Below, in pieces: positions 61,829 to 64,000 of a DNA stretch of 64,000 nucleotides. This stretch comes from Dehalococcoidia bacterium UBA1328 (GTDB taxonomy: Bacteria; Chloroflexota; Dehalococcoidia; Lucifugimonadales; Lucifugimonadaceae): NCBI GenBank assembly GCA_002306815.1, contig DBTA01000036.1, forward strand, positions 128,218 through 192,217, given 5' to 3'. A model generated the notes under the pieces. The model worked only from the letters and a program-made list of their open reading frames with translations, had not been told where the DNA came from and ran no database searches. Position 1 is the first letter of the stretch. Each line of letters begins with the position of its first letter. A program made the position numbers and the translations under genes.

Positions 61829-63190
61829 TTAGCTGCCAGCACCGTGGCAGCGTTTGAACTTTTTACCTGAATCGCAAGGACACATATCGTTGCGCCCAAC
61901 GCCTGCATATGGGTCTCCAGAGCCCGTCGTTTCCGGCATGGATCGGGTTTTCTCCATGATGTTTGCCGCCGGTCGACCGCTGCGAAGCTCGGTCACCATC
62001 GCCTTCATGTAAGACTCTGTGTGACCGAAGAATTTTTTGTATCCCGCGCACAGATAGTTTAGGCCATCTTCGCCATCAGGAGTTTTGATGAACCGCTGTT
62101 TCGGACACCCGCCGTTGCAGGCAAAGCGGAACTCACACGATCGGCAGTACTCAGGTAGCGTATCTCGCTTGTCGGTTCCGAACTTGCGCTGCTGAGGTGA
62201 CTCCGCCATTTCACGAATCGTTGTGTCTGCGACGTTCCCGAGGTTGTACTCTGGGTAAACAAAGTGGTCGCATGAGTAAACATCCCCGTTGTGCTCAATG
62301 ATCATTGCGTCGCCACATGTTTCGGCAAAAATACACAACCCGGGGTTCTGACCCATCCACCCGGCGAGCGTGGTGTCGAATATTTGGACAAAGTACTGAC
62401 CTATGTCGTTTCTAACCCACTGGTCGAACACACCGTTGAGGAAATTACCGTACTGCTCGGATCCTACTGACCACTCGGTAACGGTTGCACCATCTCGGAA
62501 CTCAGGACCGACCAGTTGGAGGAAGTGAGCGGGCAGTTTTTCGGCAACTCGTTCGACAATCGGGATGAACTGCAGAAAGTGACTTCCGACTTCACGGGTT
62601 AGGAATTGGTAGAGCTCCTTTGGGTGATCCGCGTTGTGCTTGTGCAGCACCGTGAGCGTGTTGAACTCGACCTTGTGTCGCTTCAGCACCTCAATTCCTG
62701 CCATCACCTTGTGCCAGGTAGGCTCCCCTCCACGTCCTACTCGGTACCGATTATGAATATCTTCAGGTCCATCGATCGAAACACCAATCAAGAACTTGTT
62801 TTCGTCAAGAAATTCACCCCACTCATCATCGATCAGAATGGCGTTTGTCTGGAAAGCGTTCGTAATTTGCTTCTTGCCGGCGTATTTATTTTGAAGCTCG
62901 ACCGCCTTTTTGTAGAAATCTAGTCCGAGAAGTGTCGGCTCTCCACCTTGCCAGGCGAAGTTCACGACAGGGATGTCGTTCGCTTCGATGTACTGTTTTA
63001 CATACGCTTCGAGCTCTTCGTTACCCATCTTCCAGGCGCCACGAGCTTTGTCCGGATACAACTTCTCCTTTTCGAGGTAGAAGCAGTAGGTGCAATCAAT
63101 GTTGCAAATGGCACCACTTGGTTTCGCCATTACGTGAACGGCGAGCGGTCGATTCATTGCGGGTCGAAATTGAGGTTGGGTGGTTGTCAT
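61829..63190 (-). CDS. Radical SAM SPASM protein, anaerobic sulfatase-maturase-like, with SEC-C tail
   Basis: A 453-residue radical SAM protein. The [4Fe-4S] motif CNIDCTYC (C29, C33, C36) sits after HVMAKPSGAI; the family block QGGEPTLLGLDFY and the C-terminal cysteine-rich SPASM region (CIFAETCGDAM, YSCDHFVYPEYNLG, CRSCEFRFACNGGCPKQR) match enzymes that turn an active-site Cys or Ser of sulfatases into formylglycine. The last 23 residues are a SEC-C zinc motif (RNDMCPCDSGKKFKRCHG). No sulfatase gene is in the window, so the target is unknown. Confidence 0.9.
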   Translation of the reverse strand: MTTTQPQFRPAMNRPLAVHVMAKPSGAICNIDCTYCFYLEKEKLYPDKARGAWKMGNEELEAYVKQYIEANDIPVVNFAWQGGEPTLLGLDFYKKAVELQNKYAGKKQITNAFQTNAILIDDEWGEFLDENKFLIGVSIDGPEDIHNRYRVGRGGEPTWHKVMAGIEVLKRHKVEFNTLTVLHKHNADHPKELYQFLTREVGSHFLQFIPIVERVAEKLPAHFLQLVGPEFRDGATVTEWSVGSEQYGNFLNGVFDQWVRNDIGQYFVQIFDTTLAGWMGQNPGLCIFAETCGDAMIIEHNGDVYSCDHFVYPEYNLGNVADTTIREMAESPQQRKFGTDKRDTLPEYCRSCEFRFACNGGCPKQRFIKTPDGEDGLNYLCAGYKKFFGHTESYMKAMVTELRSGRPAANIMEKTRSMPETTGSGDPYAGVGRNDMCPCDSGKKFKRCHGAGS

Positions 63191-63280
63191 GCGTGACAGC
63201 GAATTCTATCTGGCGCGAATGGTGTGCGGTGGAGAGTTGTGAAGTAGGGTTGTTAAAGCGAGTTGTGTGACTACCGCTTT

Positions 63281-63299
63281 CACTCCTAGCAATGACAGG
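63281..63299 (-). repeat. Fragment of the CATTGCGAG repeat
   Basis: CACTCCTAGCAATGACAGG matches the end of copy C (14511-14530) except for one base. Only this end is present. It lies between two minus-strand genes. Confidence 0.5.
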
Positions 63300-63350
63300 G
63301 GTGGTAGCTCAGATTCTGGAGGATGGTCCAACGTGTACCTCCAATACTCG

Positions 63351-64000
63351 CTACGGGAACCACAGCCTTTCTGCTGTGCCGCCCAGAATTTGCTCCTGCT
63401 CCCATTGCGAGAGTCCTAGCTCGTCGGTGAACAAACTTAGGTTTTGCACGTAGGTGGTGCCTTTCGACCAAAGAGCGTTAGGAAAGTTTGATCCCCATAC
63501 GCAGCGTTCTGGGCCGAACGCATCTATTACTCGTTTCAATGGCACGTGCATGTCTTCGTGCGGATAAACACGTGCGGAACCGTGGGTGCCGCTGGTCAGT
63601 TTCGCGTGAATATTCGGCTGGTGAGCCAGCCGTTCGAGCGCGATAAGCGTTTCTTCAGTTTTACGCACGGTGTTCAGCATGAAGCAGTGATCGATCACGA
63701 TGTTGAGTTCGTCGAATTGCCGAGACATCAACTCAATCTCGTAAAGGCGACCGAGATCGTCCGTCACCATGCAGTTCACTGTGATTCCGAGATCACGCGC
63801 TAGAATGCACAATTTACGAACGGCTATTGAACTGATCTGCCCGTTCTGATCGGATGTGCCTCGAAGACCGCGAATAGAGTAGTTTTGGACCGCATCCTGT
63901 AGAACTTCGTGATGCTGAGGATTGTCAGGACTCAGCGTCACAACTCCGGTTGCCCACTCGGAGTATTGCTTCGTCGAATCCATCACATATCGATTGTCCC
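63351..64000 (-). CDS. Amidohydrolase-2 family protein, N-terminus beyond the window
   Basis: The frame is open to the right edge, so the gene is cut. The visible part (about 216 residues) includes IVIDHCFMLN, HAKLTSGTHG and ERCVWGSNFPN, the second half of the COG3618/amidohydrolase-2 barrel, also found at 2680-3597. The N-terminal H-x-H metal motif must lie outside the window. Probably a lactonase or decarboxylase-like hydrolase. Confidence 0.8.
   Translation of the reverse strand, partial: DNRYVMDSTKQYSEWATGVVTLSPDNPQHHEVLQDAVQNYSIRGLRGTSDQNGQISSIAVRKLCILARDLGITVNCMVTDDLGRLYEIELMSRQFDELNIVIDHCFMLNTVRKTEETLIALERLAHQPNIHAKLTSGTHGSARVYPHEDMHVPLKRVIDAFGPERCVWGSNFPNALWSKGTTYVQNLSLFTDELGLSQWEQEQILGGTAERLWFP

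Overview
The window looks like a chromosome segment of a free-living, probably marine bacterium with roughly half G+C. The best guess is a Chloroflexota of the SAR202/Dehalococcoidia type. This is inferred from gene content, not from a marker search: many enolase-superfamily, COG3618 amidohydrolase, Gfo/Idh/MocA, L-rhamnose-mutarotase-like, CoA-transferase and NIPSNAP-like genes are scattered among housekeeping genes. ATG, GTG and TTG starts are all used, and genes lie on both strands in short operons.

Layout. 1-5.6 kb: catabolic genes (threonine-aldolase-like enzyme, VOC protein, amidohydrolase, two divergent mutarotases), a fragment of an MFS transporter and a truncated UGSC-type selenoprotein gene next to an inverted-repeat element. 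5.6-14.4 kb: ybeY, dnaX, ybaB, recR, recO and uvrA. 14.6-22.9 kb: lipoprotein, MFS transporter, hotdog protein, rpiB, rhamnonate-dehydratase-like enolase, GDPD, a two-subunit CoA transferase and a GrdB-family selenoprotein gene. 23-30.7 kb: ffh, fmt, dnaA, a probable oriC, obg, nadD and pyrE. 31-33.5 kb: gyrB on the opposite strand. 34-39.8 kb: a 2-oxo-acid dehydrogenase cluster (E1 alpha, E1 beta, E2) with a HAD hydrolase and an AcoX-like kinase, resembling acetoin dehydrogenase loci. 39.8-64 kb: mostly sugar, amino-acid and detoxification enzymes around leuS, ending with a tandem FKBP lipoprotein, an HpcH/HpaI aldolase, an anaerobic-sulfatase-maturase-like radical SAM protein and an amidohydrolase cut by the window edge.

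Most notable: two reading frames continue through in-frame UGA codons at redox motifs (U-P-V-C and U-G-S-C). Each UGA is followed by a hairpin placed like a bacterial SECIS, which points to selenocysteine use, although both genes carry further damage. The dnaA-obg gap has the properties of the replication origin. At least four copies or fragments of a dispersed palindromic repeat occur, two of them next to a second hairpin whose stem shows compensatory base changes. Several genes are decayed (MFS, GAF, histidine phosphatase, Gfo/Idh, phosphotransferase). I saw no tRNA, rRNA, CRISPR array or intact insertion sequence.
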